Part shown: piece by piece, positions 49,938 through 61,477 of the stretch
How positions within the stretch are numbered: position 1 is the stretch's first letter
Layout: every line of letters begins with the position of its first letter
DNA from: Ruegeria sp. THAF33
GTDB taxonomy: Bacteria; Pseudomonadota; Alphaproteobacteria; Rhodobacterales; Rhodobacteraceae
Length of the DNA: 64,000 nt
Direction of reading: 5' to 3'
Assembly (NCBI RefSeq): GCF_009363615.1
Contig: NZ_CP045384.1
Coordinates: forward strand, 2,540,501 to 2,604,500
Program-made: the position numbers and the translations under genes
Notes under the pieces: generated by a model
What the model was told of the DNA's origin: nothing
Seen by the model: only the letters and a program-made list of their open reading frames with translations
Databases searched by the model: none

Positions 49938-50971
49938 TGTATTTCGCATCTGACAATTCCGGGCCGGTTCACCCGCAGGTCATGGCCAAACTGGCCGAGG
50001 CCAACCAGGGCTACCAGATGGCCTATGGCGCCGACACGATGATGAACGAGGTGCGTGACCGCATTCGCAGCATCTTTGAAGCTCCGGGGGCGGCCGTCTA
50101 TCTGGTGGCGACGGGGACAGCGGCAAATTCGCTGGCCCTTGCCACATTGTCCAACCCCTGGGAAACGATCTTCTGCTCTCCGGTTGCCCATATTCACGAA
50201 GACGAGTGCAACGCACCCGAGTTTTACACCGGCGCCAAGCTGACCCTTGTTCCCGGTGGCGACAAGATGGCGCCGGACGCGCTGCGCGGGTCCATCCTGG
50301 GCGAAGAAACCCGTGGTGTTCACGGGCCGCAACGCGGGCCGGTGTCGATCACCCAGGTCACCGAGCGCGGATCGGTCTATTCGCTGGAGGAGTTGCAGGC
50401 GCTGTGCGGGGTCGCAAAGGAATATGGCTTGCCGGTCCATCTGGATGGGGCCCGGTTCAGCAATGCCCTGGTGGCCCTGAATTGCTCTCCGGCTGACATG
50501 ACATGGAAAGCTGGGGTGGACGCGGTCAGCTTCGGCGGCACCAAAAACGGCCTGATGGGCGTTGAAGCGGTGGTGTTCTTTGACGAGAGCAAGGCCTGGG
50601 AATTCGAGCTGCGGCGCAAACGCGGGGCGCATCTGTTTTCCAAGCATCGCTACCTGTCCGCTCAGATGGCGGCCTATCTTGAGGATGATCTGTGGCTGAA
50701 GCTGGCGCGTCAGGCCAATGCAAACTGTGCCCGGCTGGCCGATGGCTTGCGTGCAAAAGGCGCCGAGTTCCTGCACGAACCACAGGCCAATATGATCTTT
50801 GCCGCTTTTTCACGCGCAAAGCACAAACAGCTGCATGAGGCCGGGGCAATCTACCACCTCTGGGGGGCAGAGTTGGAAGGTGATGATGGCGACGAAAGCC
50901 TTGCATGCAGACTGGTCTGCGACTGGTCGATCGGGACAGCCGAGATCGATCAGTTTCTCAGCCTGTTGTAA
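49937..50971 (+). CDS. Low-specificity L-threonine aldolase family enzyme
   Basis: A 344-residue PLP enzyme of fold type I that cleaves L-threonine and related beta-hydroxy amino acids to glycine and an aldehyde. It begins FASDNSGPVHPQVM, and the PLP lysine lies in SFGGTKNGLMG (K203). Substrate-side residues HEDECNAPE and LDGARFSNAL are typical. Glycine and C1 units connect to the folate genes elsewhere in the window. The 3' end overlaps the convergent hydrolase gene by 14 bases. Confidence 0.94.
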   Translation: MYFASDNSGPVHPQVMAKLAEANQGYQMAYGADTMMNEVRDRIRSIFEAPGAAVYLVATGTAANSLALATLSNPWETIFCSPVAHIHEDECNAPEFYTGAKLTLVPGGDKMAPDALRGSILGEETRGVHGPQRGPVSITQVTERGSVYSLEELQALCGVAKEYGLPVHLDGARFSNALVALNCSPADMTWKAGVDAVSFGGTKNGLMGVEAVVFFDESKAWEFELRRKRGAHLFSKHRYLSAQMAAYLEDDLWLKLARQANANCARLADGLRAKGAEFLHEPQANMIFAAFSRAKHKQLHEAGAIYHLWGAELEGDDGDESLACRLVCDWSIGTAEIDQFLSLL

Positions 50972-51791
50972 CACCCGTCTCTTGGCCAGCTTTCCAGAGA
51001 TCCTCAAGCAGCACGCTGGTTTCACCGGGGTGCGAAATGGGCAGCATGTGCCCCGCACCTTGAACGACCTCATGGCGTGCGTTCGGCAGACGGCGCTGCA
51101 ATCCTTTACAGATTGCGGGGATCGTCGGGTGGGTCTTTGATCCGCTCAGCAACAGGGTTGGCATCGATACGCGCTTGCATCCGTCGGGGTCAAGCAACCC
51201 GGCGCGGTCATCGTACAGAACGGGATAAGACGCGGGAACAACATGAATCCCACGCACCATGCTGGCGCGCGTCCGCTCTGGCAGGTCAGGCCATTTGGGG
51301 CTGATGTCAGTGCTCCACATCCGGTTGAACAACCGCGCGGCCAGCGCCTTGTCGCCTGCTTGGAACGCTGCTTCAATCGGCTGGGACTCTCGCAGGTGCT
51401 GATCGTACAAATGGGGCGCGTCCTGTTTTGCCACGGCAAAGAACACAGGCTCGATCAGGGTCAAGCTTCGAATAAGGTCCGGGTGCTCCATGGCCAGTCT
51501 GAGCGCAACGATCGCCCCAAAGGAATGGCCGACCAGATCCGTGGGCTCGGTCAATTCGACCGCCGCCAGCCCTGTCACAGCGTCAAAGAAATCGCTTTGA
51601 CCGTCCCAGTCCGGACTGCGCCCATGAGACAGCATGTCCGGTGCAACAAGACACACGCTGCCATCCAATGCCTTGGCCAGGCCGGACCACGCGCCGGAAT
51701 GTGCAATGGTGCAATGAAGGGCAAGCAAATTGCGCCCTCCGTCGCCCAATCGTCTCACGAAACCGGATTGCATCGCCGTCGGGGCTGTCAT
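50958..51791 (-). CDS. Alpha/beta hydrolase
   Basis: A 277-residue hydrolase with the nucleophile elbow GHSFGA (about residues 93-98). The fold resembles enol-lactone or esterase types (LALHCTIAHSGAWSGL start, HGRSPDWDG), and GAGHMLPISHPG near the end carries the catalytic His. The substrate is unknown. It overlaps the HCCA isomerase gene by four bases and may act with it on an aromatic degradation intermediate. Confidence 0.88.
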   Translation of the reverse strand: MTAPTAMQSGFVRRLGDGGRNLLALHCTIAHSGAWSGLAKALDGSVCLVAPDMLSHGRSPDWDGQSDFFDAVTGLAAVELTEPTDLVGHSFGAIVALRLAMEHPDLIRSLTLIEPVFFAVAKQDAPHLYDQHLRESQPIEAAFQAGDKALAARLFNRMWSTDISPKWPDLPERTRASMVRGIHVVPASYPVLYDDRAGLLDPDGCKRVSMPTLLLSGSKTHPTIPAICKGLQRRLPNARHEVVQGAGHMLPISHPGETSVLLEDLWKAGQETGVTTG

Positions 51792-52390
51792 CCATTCATC
51801 TCGGACAGATGCCGATCCAGATCGTCCAGGCGATCCTGCCCCCAGAAGCGTTGACCATCCGGCGTGATGTAGAACGGCGCGCCGAACACGCCGCGATCCA
51901 CGGCTTCTTCCAGATTGGCGGCATAGGTTTCGGCCCCGACCAGCAGACCGCTGTTGGCCAGCTCCGGGTCAAACCCGGCATTTGCCAGGCAGTCCCTGAT
52001 CACATCATCCTGAGCGACGTCCTTTTCTTCGGCCCAGCAGGCGCGCAGGATCAACTGGCACAACTTGCCCACGTCGCCCGAACCATCCTTGATCGCGGCG
52101 ATGATCGCATAGGAAGACGGCGCCATGTTGGTCGGCCAGTGCGCCGGTTGCAGGTTGAACTCCATCCCCAGATTCTTCGATTGGCGCAGCAGCTCCTGAG
52201 CGCGGTATTCGATGCGCGATACATGACGGTCCTTCGGCGGCGTGCCCCCGGTGCGTGCGAACAGGGCCATGATGTCCAGCGGCTTGTAGTTGATCGTTGC
52301 GTCGTGTTTCGCCGCAATCTCTTCCAGCCGGTTCCCCGCAAGATAGCTGTAGGGCGAAATTGTCGCAAAAAAGTAGTCAATCCGGGTCAT
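51788..52390 (-). CDS. 2-hydroxychromene-2-carboxylate isomerase family protein
   Basis: A 200-residue DsbA-like, thioredoxin-fold protein of the glutathione-dependent HCCA isomerase (kappa GST) family. The start DYFFATISPYSYLAGNRL, the central KPLDIMALF and the closing VFGAPFYITPDGQRFWGQDRLDDL match the family. No catalytic Cys-pair is expected or seen. ATG 52390 has GGAG nine bases upstream. The HCCA-naphthalene route is not encoded, so it is probably a general glutathione enzyme. It is coupled to the hydrolase gene. Confidence 0.9.
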   Translation of the reverse strand: MTRIDYFFATISPYSYLAGNRLEEIAAKHDATINYKPLDIMALFARTGGTPPKDRHVSRIEYRAQELLRQSKNLGMEFNLQPAHWPTNMAPSSYAIIAAIKDGSGDVGKLCQLILRACWAEEKDVAQDDVIRDCLANAGFDPELANSGLLVGAETYAANLEEAVDRGVFGAPFYITPDGQRFWGQDRLDDLDRHLSEMNG

Positions 52391-52497
52391 GTTCACTTTC
52401 TCCGCTGCGTTACCTTTGCGGGACGGTAAGGCCATGCTAAGCGGTGTCAACATCACGAATCTGTCACATTGCCATTGCTGCCCGGGGACCTCAGCCG

Positions 52498-53517
52498 ATG
52501 CCGACACTTCACGAACCCAAGCTTATCGCTGGGAACGCCAACCTTCCACTTGCCGAAACCATCGCCCGCCGCATGAGCCTGTATCGCGGTGTCGACCAGG
52601 GATTGGTCGATGCGCGCGTCGAACGGTTCAATGACGGCGAGATCTTCGTCGAGGTTTTCGAAAACGTTCGCGGCGAGGATATGTTCATCATCCAGCCGAC
52701 CTCGAACCCGGCCAACGACAACCTGATGGAGCTGCTGATCATCGCCGACGCACTGCGCCGCTCGTCGGCGCAACGGATCACGGCCGTGATCCCGTATTTC
52801 GGCTATGCCCGCCAGGATCGCCGCACCAAGGCCCGCACGCCCATCAGTGCCAAGCTGGTGGCCAATATGCTGACCGGTGCAGGGATCGAGCGGATTCTGA
52901 CGATGGATCTTCATGCCGCGCAGATTCAGGGCTTTTTCGATATGCCCGTCGACAACCTGTACGCCTCGCCGATCTTTGCGCTGGATGTCAAAAACCAGTT
53001 CAAGGACAATCTGGATGAGATCATGGTGGTTTCACCCGACGTGGGCGGCGTGGCGCGCGCGCGTGAACTGGCCAAGCGTATCAACGCCCCCTTGTCGATC
53101 GTTGACAAGCGGCGCGAGAAAGCAGGCGAAGTCGCGGAAATGACCGTTATCGGGGATGTGAAGGACAAGATCTGCCTGATCGTCGACGACATGTGTGACA
53201 CCGCCGGAACGCTTTGCAAGGCCGCGCAGGTCCTGTTGGACAATGGCGCCAAGGAAGTTCACTCCTACATCACGCATGGCGTCATGAGCGGCCCTGCGGT
53301 CGAGCGGGTGACGAACTCGGTCATGAAGTCGCTGGTGCTGACCGATACGATCCAGCCGACCAAAGAGATTTTGAAGGCAAAGAACATCCGCATCGTTCCG
53401 ACTGCACCGATCTTCACCCAGGCGATCCTGAACATCTGGAACGGAACCAGTGTGTCTTCGCTGTTCGAAGACAAGACGCTGACCCCGATCTACGAATCCA
53501 TGTATCAGATGGATTGA
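52498..53517 (+). CDS. prs: Ribose-phosphate pyrophosphokinase
   Basis: PRPP synthetase of 339 residues that provides the ribosyl donor for purine, pyrimidine, histidine and tryptophan synthesis. Seen are [32 protein letters not shown], the flexible loop KRREKAGEV and the PRPP-binding motif [17 protein letters not shown] 52498 gives the normal length. It diverges from the isomerase gene. Confidence 0.98.
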   Translation: MPTLHEPKLIAGNANLPLAETIARRMSLYRGVDQGLVDARVERFNDGEIFVEVFENVRGEDMFIIQPTSNPANDNLMELLIIADALRRSSAQRITAVIPYFGYARQDRRTKARTPISAKLVANMLTGAGIERILTMDLHAAQIQGFFDMPVDNLYASPIFALDVKNQFKDNLDEIMVVSPDVGGVARARELAKRINAPLSIVDKRREKAGEVAEMTVIGDVKDKICLIVDDMCDTAGTLCKAAQVLLDNGAKEVHSYITHGVMSGPAVERVTNSVMKSLVLTDTIQPTKEILKAKNIRIVPTAPIFTQAILNIWNGTSVSSLFEDKTLTPIYESMYQMD

Positions 53518-53523
53518 GCAACA

Positions 53524-53546
53524 GGGGCGACCGAACATGTCGCCCC
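53524..53546 (+). other. Hairpin between prs and rpiB
   Basis: GGGGCGAC-CGAACAT-GTCGCCCC is a perfect 8-bp stem, seven bases after the prs stop. It has no U-tract, so it may protect the prs 3' end rather than terminate. Confidence 0.4.
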
Positions 53547-53620
53547 CTGATATCTGAAATGCCGATTGCGCGGATATCTGACCATGCGGCGCGATCGGCG
53601 ACACAAGTGGAATCACCTCC

Positions 53621-54070
53621 ATGACTGCCAACAAACGTATTGTTCTTTCCAGCGATCACGCGGCGATCGAGCTGCGTCAGTCCGTGGCCAACCACATCGC
53701 GCAGCAAGGTTGGGACGTGGTTGATATCGGCCCGACAACCCCCGAAAGCACCCATTACCCCAAGCATGGAAAGGCCGCGGCGCAGGCCGTTGCCTCGGGC
53801 GATTGCAGCTTGGGTATCGTCCTCTGCGGCACTGGGCAGGGTATCATGATGGCTGCGAACAAAGTGCCCGGCATTCGCTGTGGCGTTTGTTCAGACGCAT
53901 TCTCGGCCCGCATGATCCGCCAGCACAACAACGCCAACATGCTGTCGATTGGTGCGCGGGTTGTCGGCGAAGGTCTGGCGCTGGACATCGTTGACGCGTT
54001 TCTGGGTGCCGAATTCGAAGGCGGCCGCCACGCCACGCGCGTGGACATGATCGAAGCGCAGGACGACTGA
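53621..54070 (+). CDS. rpiB: Ribose-5-phosphate isomerase B
   Basis: A 149-residue sugar-phosphate isomerase of the LacAB/RpiB family. The substrate-binding start LSSDHAAIELR, the catalytic cysteine in LCGTGQG (C69), and RQHNNANMLSIGARV are standard. It interconverts ribose-5-phosphate and ribulose-5-phosphate, feeding prs. It lies 103 bases after prs. Confidence 0.96.
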   Translation: MTANKRIVLSSDHAAIELRQSVANHIAQQGWDVVDIGPTTPESTHYPKHGKAAAQAVASGDCSLGIVLCGTGQGIMMAANKVPGIRCGVCSDAFSARMIRQHNNANMLSIGARVVGEGLALDIVDAFLGAEFEGGRHATRVDMIEAQDD

Positions 54071-54114
54071 GCCCAATCAATCGTTCAAACGCCTGAAAAC
54101 ATGGCGAACCCGGA

Positions 54115-54465
54115 TCAGGAAATATTCCAATCGTCCGGGTGTGCCACCTCTCCTATCGCGGTCCAGCTTGCCCGGATGCGGGCAATCCGAGTGTCGGACC
54201 AGGTCCGGAATACTGCGTCAAAACCCTCGGCGGTGATATGTTCGGCCTGAACCTCTGCGCGCAGCGCCGAGGACGTATCGACATCCCACAGCGAGATCCC
54301 GATCTGCACCACGGGCGGGGTCCGAAATGCTTCTTTGAACCGAATGTGTGTGCGGCGTTCACGCGGCCCCTGCCCGGTCCACATATCGCCGCCTTCAGCA
54401 AACTCCGAGAACAGGACATCTTCACCCTGCTCAATTCCAATGGGATGGGTTAGAAACTTTTTCAT
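54115..54465 (-). CDS. H-type lectin domain protein
   Basis: A 116-residue protein with an H-type (Helix pomatia agglutinin-like) lectin fold. FKEAFRTPPVVQIGISLWDVD and AEVQAEHITAEGFDAVFRTW match the family, as does WTAIGEVAHP near the end. Bacterial H-type lectin proteins of this kind occur widely in Rhodobacteraceae, often alone. The start ATG 54465 gives the typical length, but the ribosome site is weak. No signal peptide is visible. Binding partner and location are unknown. Confidence 0.85.
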   Translation of the reverse strand: MKKFLTHPIGIEQGEDVLFSEFAEGGDMWTGQGPRERRTHIRFKEAFRTPPVVQIGISLWDVDTSSALRAEVQAEHITAEGFDAVFRTWSDTRIARIRASWTAIGEVAHPDDWNIS

Positions 54466-54525
54466 CTTATCATCATTATTCTTGAATTCCCGCAACTTAC
54501 CCCGGCATTTCGGCAAAAGCACGAC

Positions 54526-54554
54526 AAAAAAACGGCCCCGCAATTGCGAGGCCG
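54526..54554 (-). terminator. Terminator of the atp operon
   Basis: On minus, CGGCCTCGC-AATT-GCGGGGCCG (one G-U pair) followed by seven T, 26 bases after atpC. Strong and well placed. Confidence 0.92.
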
Positions 54555-54579
54555 CTCAAATTTTTCACCAGTGGGCCCG

Positions 54580-54990
54580 TTACAGGCTCATATGTGTTCC
54601 TAGGGCTTCCATGTCAGCCAGCAGCTTGGCAGCATCGTCGACGATGGTCTGATCGTCGCCAGCCTTCGCAGCCTCGTGCGAAGCGCGGGCTTCGGCGATC
54701 AGGTCATCCAGATGCGACCGGGTCACTTCGGCAACCGGGATCGCCTTTTCGGCCAGAACCGAAAGGCCATCGCCATTGATCTGAGCAAACCCACCGGTGA
54801 CCAGATATTCACTGGAACCTTCGGGTGCCTCGACCTTCAGGATGCCCGGGCGCAGCGTGGTGATAGTGGGGGCATGATCGGGCATCGCCGTCATGTCCCC
54901 GTCCGCGCCGGGAATCTGGACCGCGCTCGCCGCAAGCGAAGCAAGGCTCCGCTCGGGGCTGACGAGGTCGAATTGCATCGTGTTTGCCAT
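54580..54990 (-). CDS. atpC: ATP synthase F1 subunit epsilon
   Basis: A 136-residue rotor-stalk subunit with an N-terminal beta sandwich ([26 protein letters not shown]) and a C-terminal helical hairpin ([20 protein letters not shown]). It regulates the F1 ATPase. It is the last gene of the operon, 12 bases after atpD. Confidence 0.96.
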   Translation of the reverse strand: MANTMQFDLVSPERSLASLAASAVQIPGADGDMTAMPDHAPTITTLRPGILKVEAPEGSSEYLVTGGFAQINGDGLSVLAEKAIPVAEVTRSHLDDLIAEARASHEAAKAGDDQTIVDDAAKLLADMEALGTHMSL

Positions 54991-55002
54991 CAGGTGTGCT
55001 CC

Positions 55003-56445
<1,443 letters not shown>

Positions 56446-57324
56446 TTACAGCGCTTCGGCGCCGGAAATAATTTCAATCAGCTCGTTGGTGATCACGGCC
56501 TGACGCGAGCGGTTGAACTGGATCGTCAGTTTGTCGATCATCTCACCCGCGTTGCGTGTCGCGTTGTCCATCGCGGACATCCGTGCACCCTGTTCAGACG
56601 CCCCGTTTTCGAGCAGAGCCGAGAAGATCGCGGTCGCAACCCCCTTGGGCAGCAGGTCGGCCAGAATGGCTTCTTCGCTGGGCTCGTAGTCGAAGATGGC
56701 ACCGCTGTCGTCACCCGCCGCTTCGTCCTCGAACGAGGCAGGGATGATTTGCTGTGCCGTCGGGATCTGGGTCACGACGTTGACGAACTTCGAGTAGAAG
56801 ATCGTGGCCACGTCGAACTCTCCCCCGTCGAAACGAGACAGGATGTCCTTCGCGATGTCCTGCGCGTTGGCATAGCCAAGACGCTTGACCTCGCTCAGGT
56901 CAATATGTCCAACGAACAGATCGCCAAAATCACGCTTCAGCGCGTCGCGGCCCTTCTTGCCGACAGTCAAAACCTTGACTGTCTTGCCTTTCAGGCGCAG
57001 CTCTTCCGCTTTGACACGGGCCAGCTTGGCGATGTTCGAGTTGAAGCCGCCGCAGAGGCCGCGTTCAGCTGTCATGACAACCAGCAGATGGACATCATCG
57101 CTGCCCGTACCACGGAGCAGCTTGGGGGCGCTGTCGCTGCCCCCGACCGAAGCCGCCAGCCCTGCCATCACGGCGTTGAACCGTTCGGCATATGGACGCG
57201 AGGCTTCGGCAGATTCCTGGGCGCGGCGCAGTTTTGCAGCCGCGACCATCTGCATGGCCTTGGTGATCTTGCGGGTCGATTTGACCGACTCGATCCTGTT
57301 TTTAAGGTCCTTAAGATTTGGCAT
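56446..57324 (-). CDS. atpG: ATP synthase F1 subunit gamma
   Basis: The 292-residue central-stalk subunit. It starts [20 protein letters not shown] and has [13 protein letters not shown] in the middle and the C-terminal helix [36 protein letters not shown]. It transmits rotation to the catalytic hexamer. It is 15 bases after atpA. Confidence 0.98.
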   Translation of the reverse strand: MPNLKDLKNRIESVKSTRKITKAMQMVAAAKLRRAQESAEASRPYAERFNAVMAGLAASVGGSDSAPKLLRGTGSDDVHLLVVMTAERGLCGGFNSNIAKLARVKAEELRLKGKTVKVLTVGKKGRDALKRDFGDLFVGHIDLSEVKRLGYANAQDIAKDILSRFDGGEFDVATIFYSKFVNVVTQIPTAQQIIPASFEDEAAGDDSGAIFDYEPSEEAILADLLPKGVATAIFSALLENGASEQGARMSAMDNATRNAGEMIDKLTIQFNRSRQAVITNELIEIISGAEAL

Positions 57325-57339
57325 ATGCCCGCCTCTCCC

Positions 57340-58878
57340 TTAAGCGAAGGTTGCGGCGTATTCGTCCAGCGCAGCCTTGATCTTGTCGGAAGCGTCACCC
57401 TTGATCTTGGGGTCTTCGTCCGTGATCCACTGAAGCAGATCCGCGTGCTTGCCACGCAGGTGTGCCAGCAGGCCAGCTTCGTAACGGCCAACGTCGGACA
57501 CATCGATCTTGTCGAGGTAACCGTTGGTCCCTGCGAAGATGACGCAGACGATTTCAGCGTTGGTCAGCGGCGAGTACTGCGGCTGTTTCATCAGTTCGGT
57601 CAGACGCGCACCACGGTTCAGCAGCTGCTGGGTTGCGGCGTCGAGGTCGGAACCGAACTGCGCAAAGGCCGCCATTTCGCGGTACTGAGCCAGTTCCAGC
57701 TTAACCGGACCGGCAACCGACTTCATCGAGTTGGTCTGAGCCGAAGAGCCCACACGCGAAACCGACAGACCGGTGTTCACGGCAGGACGGATGCCCTGGT
57801 AGAACAGTTCGGTTTCCAAGAAGATCTGGCCATCGGTGATCGAGATCACGTTGGTCGGAATAAACGCCGAAACGTCACCACCCTGGGTTTCGATAACCGG
57901 CAGAGCGGTCAGCGAGCCCGCGCCGAAGTCTTCGTTCAGCTTCGCCGAACGTTCCAGCAGACGGGAGTGGAGGTAGAAAACGTCGCCAGGATAGGCTTCA
58001 CGTCCGGGCGGACGACGCAGCAGCAGCGACATCTGACGATAAGACACAGCCTGTTTCGACAGGTCATCATAGATGATCAGCGCGTGGCGGCCGTTGTCGC
58101 GGAAGTATTCAGCCATCGCAGTTGCGGCGTAGGGTGCCAGGAACTGCATCGGAGCCGGGTCCGAAGCGGTTGCGGCCACAACGATCGAATATTCAATCGC
58201 ACCGGATTCTTCCAGTTTCTTCACCAGCTGTGCAACGGTCGAACGCTTTTGACCGATCGCTACGTAAACGCAGTACAGTTTCTTCGACTCGTCGTCGCCT
58301 GCTGCGTCGTTGTAGGTTTTCTGGTTCAGGATTGCGTCCAGAGCAACGGCGGTTTTGCCGGTCTGACGGTCACCAATGATCAGCTCACGCTGGCCACGGC
58401 CGATCGGGATCATCGCGTCAACCGATTTCAGGCCCGTTGCCATCGGCTCGTGAACCGATTTACGCGGGATGATGCCGGGGGCCTTGACGTCTGCAACGCC
58501 ACGCTTGGTTGCGTTGATCGGGCCTTTGCCGTCCAGCGGGTTGCCCAGACCGTCCACAACGCGGCCCAGCAGCTCGTCACCGATCGGAACGTCCACGATC
58601 GAGTTGGTGCGCTTGACGGTGTCACCTTCTTTGATGTCACGGTCGGAACCGAAGATAACGACACCGACGTTGTCGCTTTCCAGGTTCAGCGCCATGCCCA
58701 TGATGCCGCCGGGAAATTCGACCATCTCGCCGGCTTGCACATTGTCCAGACCGTATACACGGGCAATCCCGTCACCGACGCTCAGCACGCGACCGATCTC
58801 GGCCACTTCGGCTTCCTGACCAAAATTCTTGATCTGGTCCTTCAGGATTGCAGAAATCTCTGCAGCTTGGATTCCCAT
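57340..58878 (-). CDS. atpA: ATP synthase F1 subunit alpha
   Basis: The 512-residue noncatalytic nucleotide-binding subunit. The P-loop is [13 protein letters not shown] (about 169-181), and the conserved segment is [19 protein letters not shown]. It begins [20 protein letters not shown]. It starts directly after the atpH stop with no gap. Confidence 0.99.
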   Translation of the reverse strand: MGIQAAEISAILKDQIKNFGQEAEVAEIGRVLSVGDGIARVYGLDNVQAGEMVEFPGGIMGMALNLESDNVGVVIFGSDRDIKEGDTVKRTNSIVDVPIGDELLGRVVDGLGNPLDGKGPINATKRGVADVKAPGIIPRKSVHEPMATGLKSVDAMIPIGRGQRELIIGDRQTGKTAVALDAILNQKTYNDAAGDDESKKLYCVYVAIGQKRSTVAQLVKKLEESGAIEYSIVVAATASDPAPMQFLAPYAATAMAEYFRDNGRHALIIYDDLSKQAVSYRQMSLLLRRPPGREAYPGDVFYLHSRLLERSAKLNEDFGAGSLTALPVIETQGGDVSAFIPTNVISITDGQIFLETELFYQGIRPAVNTGLSVSRVGSSAQTNSMKSVAGPVKLELAQYREMAAFAQFGSDLDAATQQLLNRGARLTELMKQPQYSPLTNAEIVCVIFAGTNGYLDKIDVSDVGRYEAGLLAHLRGKHADLLQWITDEDPKIKGDASDKIKAALDEYAATFA

Positions 58879-59445
58879 TTATCCGACCTCTTTCATTGCA
58901 TTCTGTAGGGAGTTCAGCTTCGAACGGATCGAACTGTCGATCATTTTCGAGCCCACTTTAACGACAAGACCGCCGATGAGGCTTTCATCCACGGTCGCAT
59001 TGATTGTCACCGTCTTGCCCACACGCTCGGACAGTGTCTTGGACAGTTTTTCCATCTGGGTCTTGGTCAGTGCCTTGGCCGAGGCAACCTCGGCGGTCAC
59101 TTCGCCGCGCTCTTCGGCCAGCATGTCGCGCAGAACCTTCAGCAGTTGCGGCACGACGAACAGGCGGCGCTTCTGCGCCATCAGACCCAGCGTGTTGTGC
59201 AGGATGGGGTTCAGACCCATCTTGTCTGCGATCGCAGTGATCGCGCCTTCCTGTTCAGCGCGGGAAACCAGCGGCGATGCGATCAGGTCGCGCAGCTCTG
59301 CACTGTCGTCCAGCGCGGCTGCCAGATCATTGATGCCGGATTCCAGACCTGCAAGGTCGTTGTTCTCTTTTGCGATCTCGAAGATCGCGGTGGCATAGCG
59401 CTCGGCGATGCCAGTGGAAATCGAAGCTGGTTCGGACACGTCCAC
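58879..59445 (-). CDS. atpH: ATP synthase F1 subunit delta
   Basis: The 188-residue peripheral-stalk subunit that joins F1 to F0. IAERYATAIFEIAKENND is the conserved start, and MAQKRRLFVVPQLLKVLRD and VKVGSKMIDSSIRSKLNSL are typical. The start is GTG: the first GTG at 59445 or a second six bases later, which has a better-spaced GGAAGG. It heads the five-gene F1 operon; the F0 genes are elsewhere, as usual in alphaproteobacteria. Confidence 0.95.
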   Translation of the reverse strand: MDVSEPASISTGIAERYATAIFEIAKENNDLAGLESGINDLAAALDDSAELRDLIASPLVSRAEQEGAITAIADKMGLNPILHNTLGLMAQKRRLFVVPQLLKVLRDMLAEERGEVTAEVASAKALTKTQMEKLSKTLSERVGKTVTINATVDESLIGGLVVKVGSKMIDSSIRSKLNSLQNAMKEVG

Positions 59446-59497
59446 CCTTCCGATATTTTGGGCCCCGAATTCGCGTGCGGCAGCTACCCCGGGGGCG

Positions 59498-59525
59498 TGA
59501 AGAAACCCCGGCCAGACGGTCGGGG
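59498..59525 (-). promoter_or_regulatory. Terminator-like hairpin in the leader of the atp operon
   Basis: On minus, CCCCGACC-GTCT-GGCCGGGG (59525-59506) is an 8-bp stem with one G-U pair, followed by TTTCTT. It lies about 60 bases before atpH and downstream of a predicted promoter at about 59573-59600. It could attenuate atp transcription or stop read-through from the upstream methyltransferase gene. Confidence 0.5.
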
Positions 59526-59572
59526 ATCAAAATCACCGGGGATGTAGCAGAGCCGAACCAACCAAGCAATAC

Positions 59573-59600
59573 GCTATAGCGGTAACAGATTTATCCACAA
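59573..59600 (-). promoter_or_regulatory. Predicted atp operon promoter overlapping a DnaA box
   Basis: On minus, TTGTGG (59600-59595) and TATAGC (59578-59573) are 16 bases apart. The -35 region overlaps a perfect DnaA box on plus, TTATCCACA (59591-59599). A single DnaA box is not an origin. Direct DnaA control is inference. Confidence 0.45.
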
Positions 59601-59739
59601 ATTGTTATTTTTCATTAACTTACGGCAAGTGCGACGGTTTGAACACATTGGCCCAGTTGAAAAATGTTACGAATATGCAGGTTTTTGCGATTCCTGTGAC
59701 TTTTTTTCCTCAATTTTTCGCATGGAATTGCCCGGGGTC

Positions 59740-60474
59740 TCAGGCGGGCTTCAGCAAGCCGTCCAGCGCCTTGATCGGTTTTTTGACCGCATCCTTGGTC
59801 ACGCTGCCGCTTGGCGGGCGGATATGTTTGCTGACTTCGACCATCAGCACCCCACCCGCCATCACCGTCGGAATCCGCTGGCCGGTCTTTTCGATCAGGT
59901 TGCCGGATTTCAACCAGAATCGCCGGAACGACGGAGGCATATACAAGGCCGAGCAATGCACCTCGGGCAGAAAGTGATGCGCCTTGAGCTGGTTCTCCAG
60001 CTGAGTTGCCGAGTATGGGCGCCCGAACCCGAACGGGGTCTTGTCCGACCGTGACCACAGACCCGCCCGGTTGGGTACTATGAAGACGGCCCGGCCACCG
60101 GGGCCCAGCACGCGCCAGCATTCGTCAAGCAACTGGTTTGGCCGTTCCGACGTTTCCAGCCCATGCATCACCACAAGCTTGTCCACGTGGCCGGTCTCGA
60201 TCGGCCAGAGGGTTTCTTCGGTCAGGACCGAAACGTTGGGCATGCCTGCCGGCCAGGGCATCACGCCCTGCGGTCCCGGCATCAACCCGATGACCCGGCG
60301 CGCATCCGACAGGTAAGGGCGCAGCAAAGGCACCGCGAAACCGAATCCCGCCACTGTCTGGCCTTTTGCTTCGGGCCAAAGCTCGATCAGACGCCCGCGA
60401 ATGGCCGCCTGCGCCGCACGCCCCAATGTGCTGCGGTAATAGAAGTTCCTCAGATCCTGTACATCAAGATGCAT
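59740..60474 (-). CDS. Class I SAM-dependent methyltransferase
   Basis: A 244-residue methyltransferase of the type 11 fold. The SAM region is [18 protein letters not shown], and the later motif is [20 protein letters not shown], characteristic of small-molecule methyltransferases. The substrate is unknown. ATG 60474 is used; an ATG nine bases earlier is also possible. It is divergent from gloB, which in many Rhodobacteraceae lies next to such a methyltransferase. Confidence 0.88.
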   Translation of the reverse strand: MHLDVQDLRNFYYRSTLGRAAQAAIRGRLIELWPEAKGQTVAGFGFAVPLLRPYLSDARRVIGLMPGPQGVMPWPAGMPNVSVLTEETLWPIETGHVDKLVVMHGLETSERPNQLLDECWRVLGPGGRAVFIVPNRAGLWSRSDKTPFGFGRPYSATQLENQLKAHHFLPEVHCSALYMPPSFRRFWLKSGNLIEKTGQRIPTVMAGGVLMVEVSKHIRPPSGSVTKDAVKKPIKALDGLLKPA

Positions 60475-60535
60475 TGCGGACATCCGGTCAATCGGCTTAG
60501 CTGGGCGTAGTCTAGCAATGAAAGGGCAAAAGGCC

Positions 60536-61303
60536 ATGCCTCTTGAAATCGTTACAATCCCGTGCCTGAGCGACAATTACGCCTTTCTGGCGCATGACGC
60601 CGTCACTGGCCAGACCGCGCTGATCGACGCGCCCGAGGCCGCACCGGTCCTGAAGGCGCTGGATGACCGGGGGTGGACGCTGTCACATGTGCTGTTGACC
60701 CATCATCACTGGGATCACGTGGACGGGCTTGCGGGAATTTTGGCCAAACAGCCGGCAAAGGTCATCGGGGCCGCCGCTGACGCAAATCGCCTGCCGCAGC
60801 TGGATCAGCAAGTCACCGAGGGGGACAGTTTCGAGATAGGCGGCGAACCGGTTCAGGTTCTGGACGTTTCCGGGCACACGGATGGCCATATCGCATTCTA
60901 CATGCCGCAGAGTTCCGCCGTGTTCACCGCCGACAGCCTGATGGCGCTGGGTTGTGGGCGCCTGTTCGAGGGCACACCCGCGCAAATGTGGGCCTCTTTG
61001 AACAAGCTGGCCGCCCTGCCGGACGACACTTTGGTCTGTTCAGGGCACGAATATACACAATCCAACGCCAAATTCGCGATTACAGTCGATCCCGAAAACC
61101 AAGCCTTGAAAGATCGCATTGCGGATATCGACCGCGCGCGTGCGGCCGGAAAAGCCACTGTTCCTTCGACTCTGGCCCTTGAAAAGGCCACAAATCCGTT
61201 CCTGAGGGCCGCCGATCCGGCGATTCAGGCGAAATTGGGTATGGTGGGTGCTGACCCCGAGGCCGTTTTTGCCGAAATTCGGGCTAGAAAAGACCGGTTC
61301 TGA
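60536..61303 (+). CDS. gloB: Hydroxyacylglutathione hydrolase (glyoxalase II)
   Basis: A 255-residue metallo-beta-lactamase-fold enzyme that hydrolyses S-D-lactoylglutathione. The metal motif is THHHWDH (H56, H57, H58, D60, H61), with [11 protein letters not shown] and [17 protein letters not shown]. The C terminus has KATNPFLR, the glutathione-contact segment. ATG 60536 matches the family start MPLEIV. It is close upstream of clpA. Confidence 0.96.
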   Translation: MPLEIVTIPCLSDNYAFLAHDAVTGQTALIDAPEAAPVLKALDDRGWTLSHVLLTHHHWDHVDGLAGILAKQPAKVIGAAADANRLPQLDQQVTEGDSFEIGGEPVQVLDVSGHTDGHIAFYMPQSSAVFTADSLMALGCGRLFEGTPAQMWASLNKLAALPDDTLVCSGHEYTQSNAKFAITVDPENQALKDRIADIDRARAAGKATVPSTLALEKATNPFLRAADPAIQAKLGMVGADPEAVFAEIRARKDRF

Positions 61304-61477
61304 TGCCTATTTGCTCCTCTTCAGGGCCACGGTCACAACAAATGTGACTGTCAAGTGAAAGAAAACCCTTGAAGCCGGGCCACGATCAACCAAACTCTAA
61401 TAGTATGAGGACATGGTTGGGATGGGGTTCCGGCCAAGAAACCGCCCCCTTCTGACCCAAGACAGAGGAGCACCCGC

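Noticed and set aside
59591..59599. Single perfect DnaA box as a replication origin
   Set aside because: An origin needs a cluster of boxes and usually an origin-linked gene context; only one box is found.
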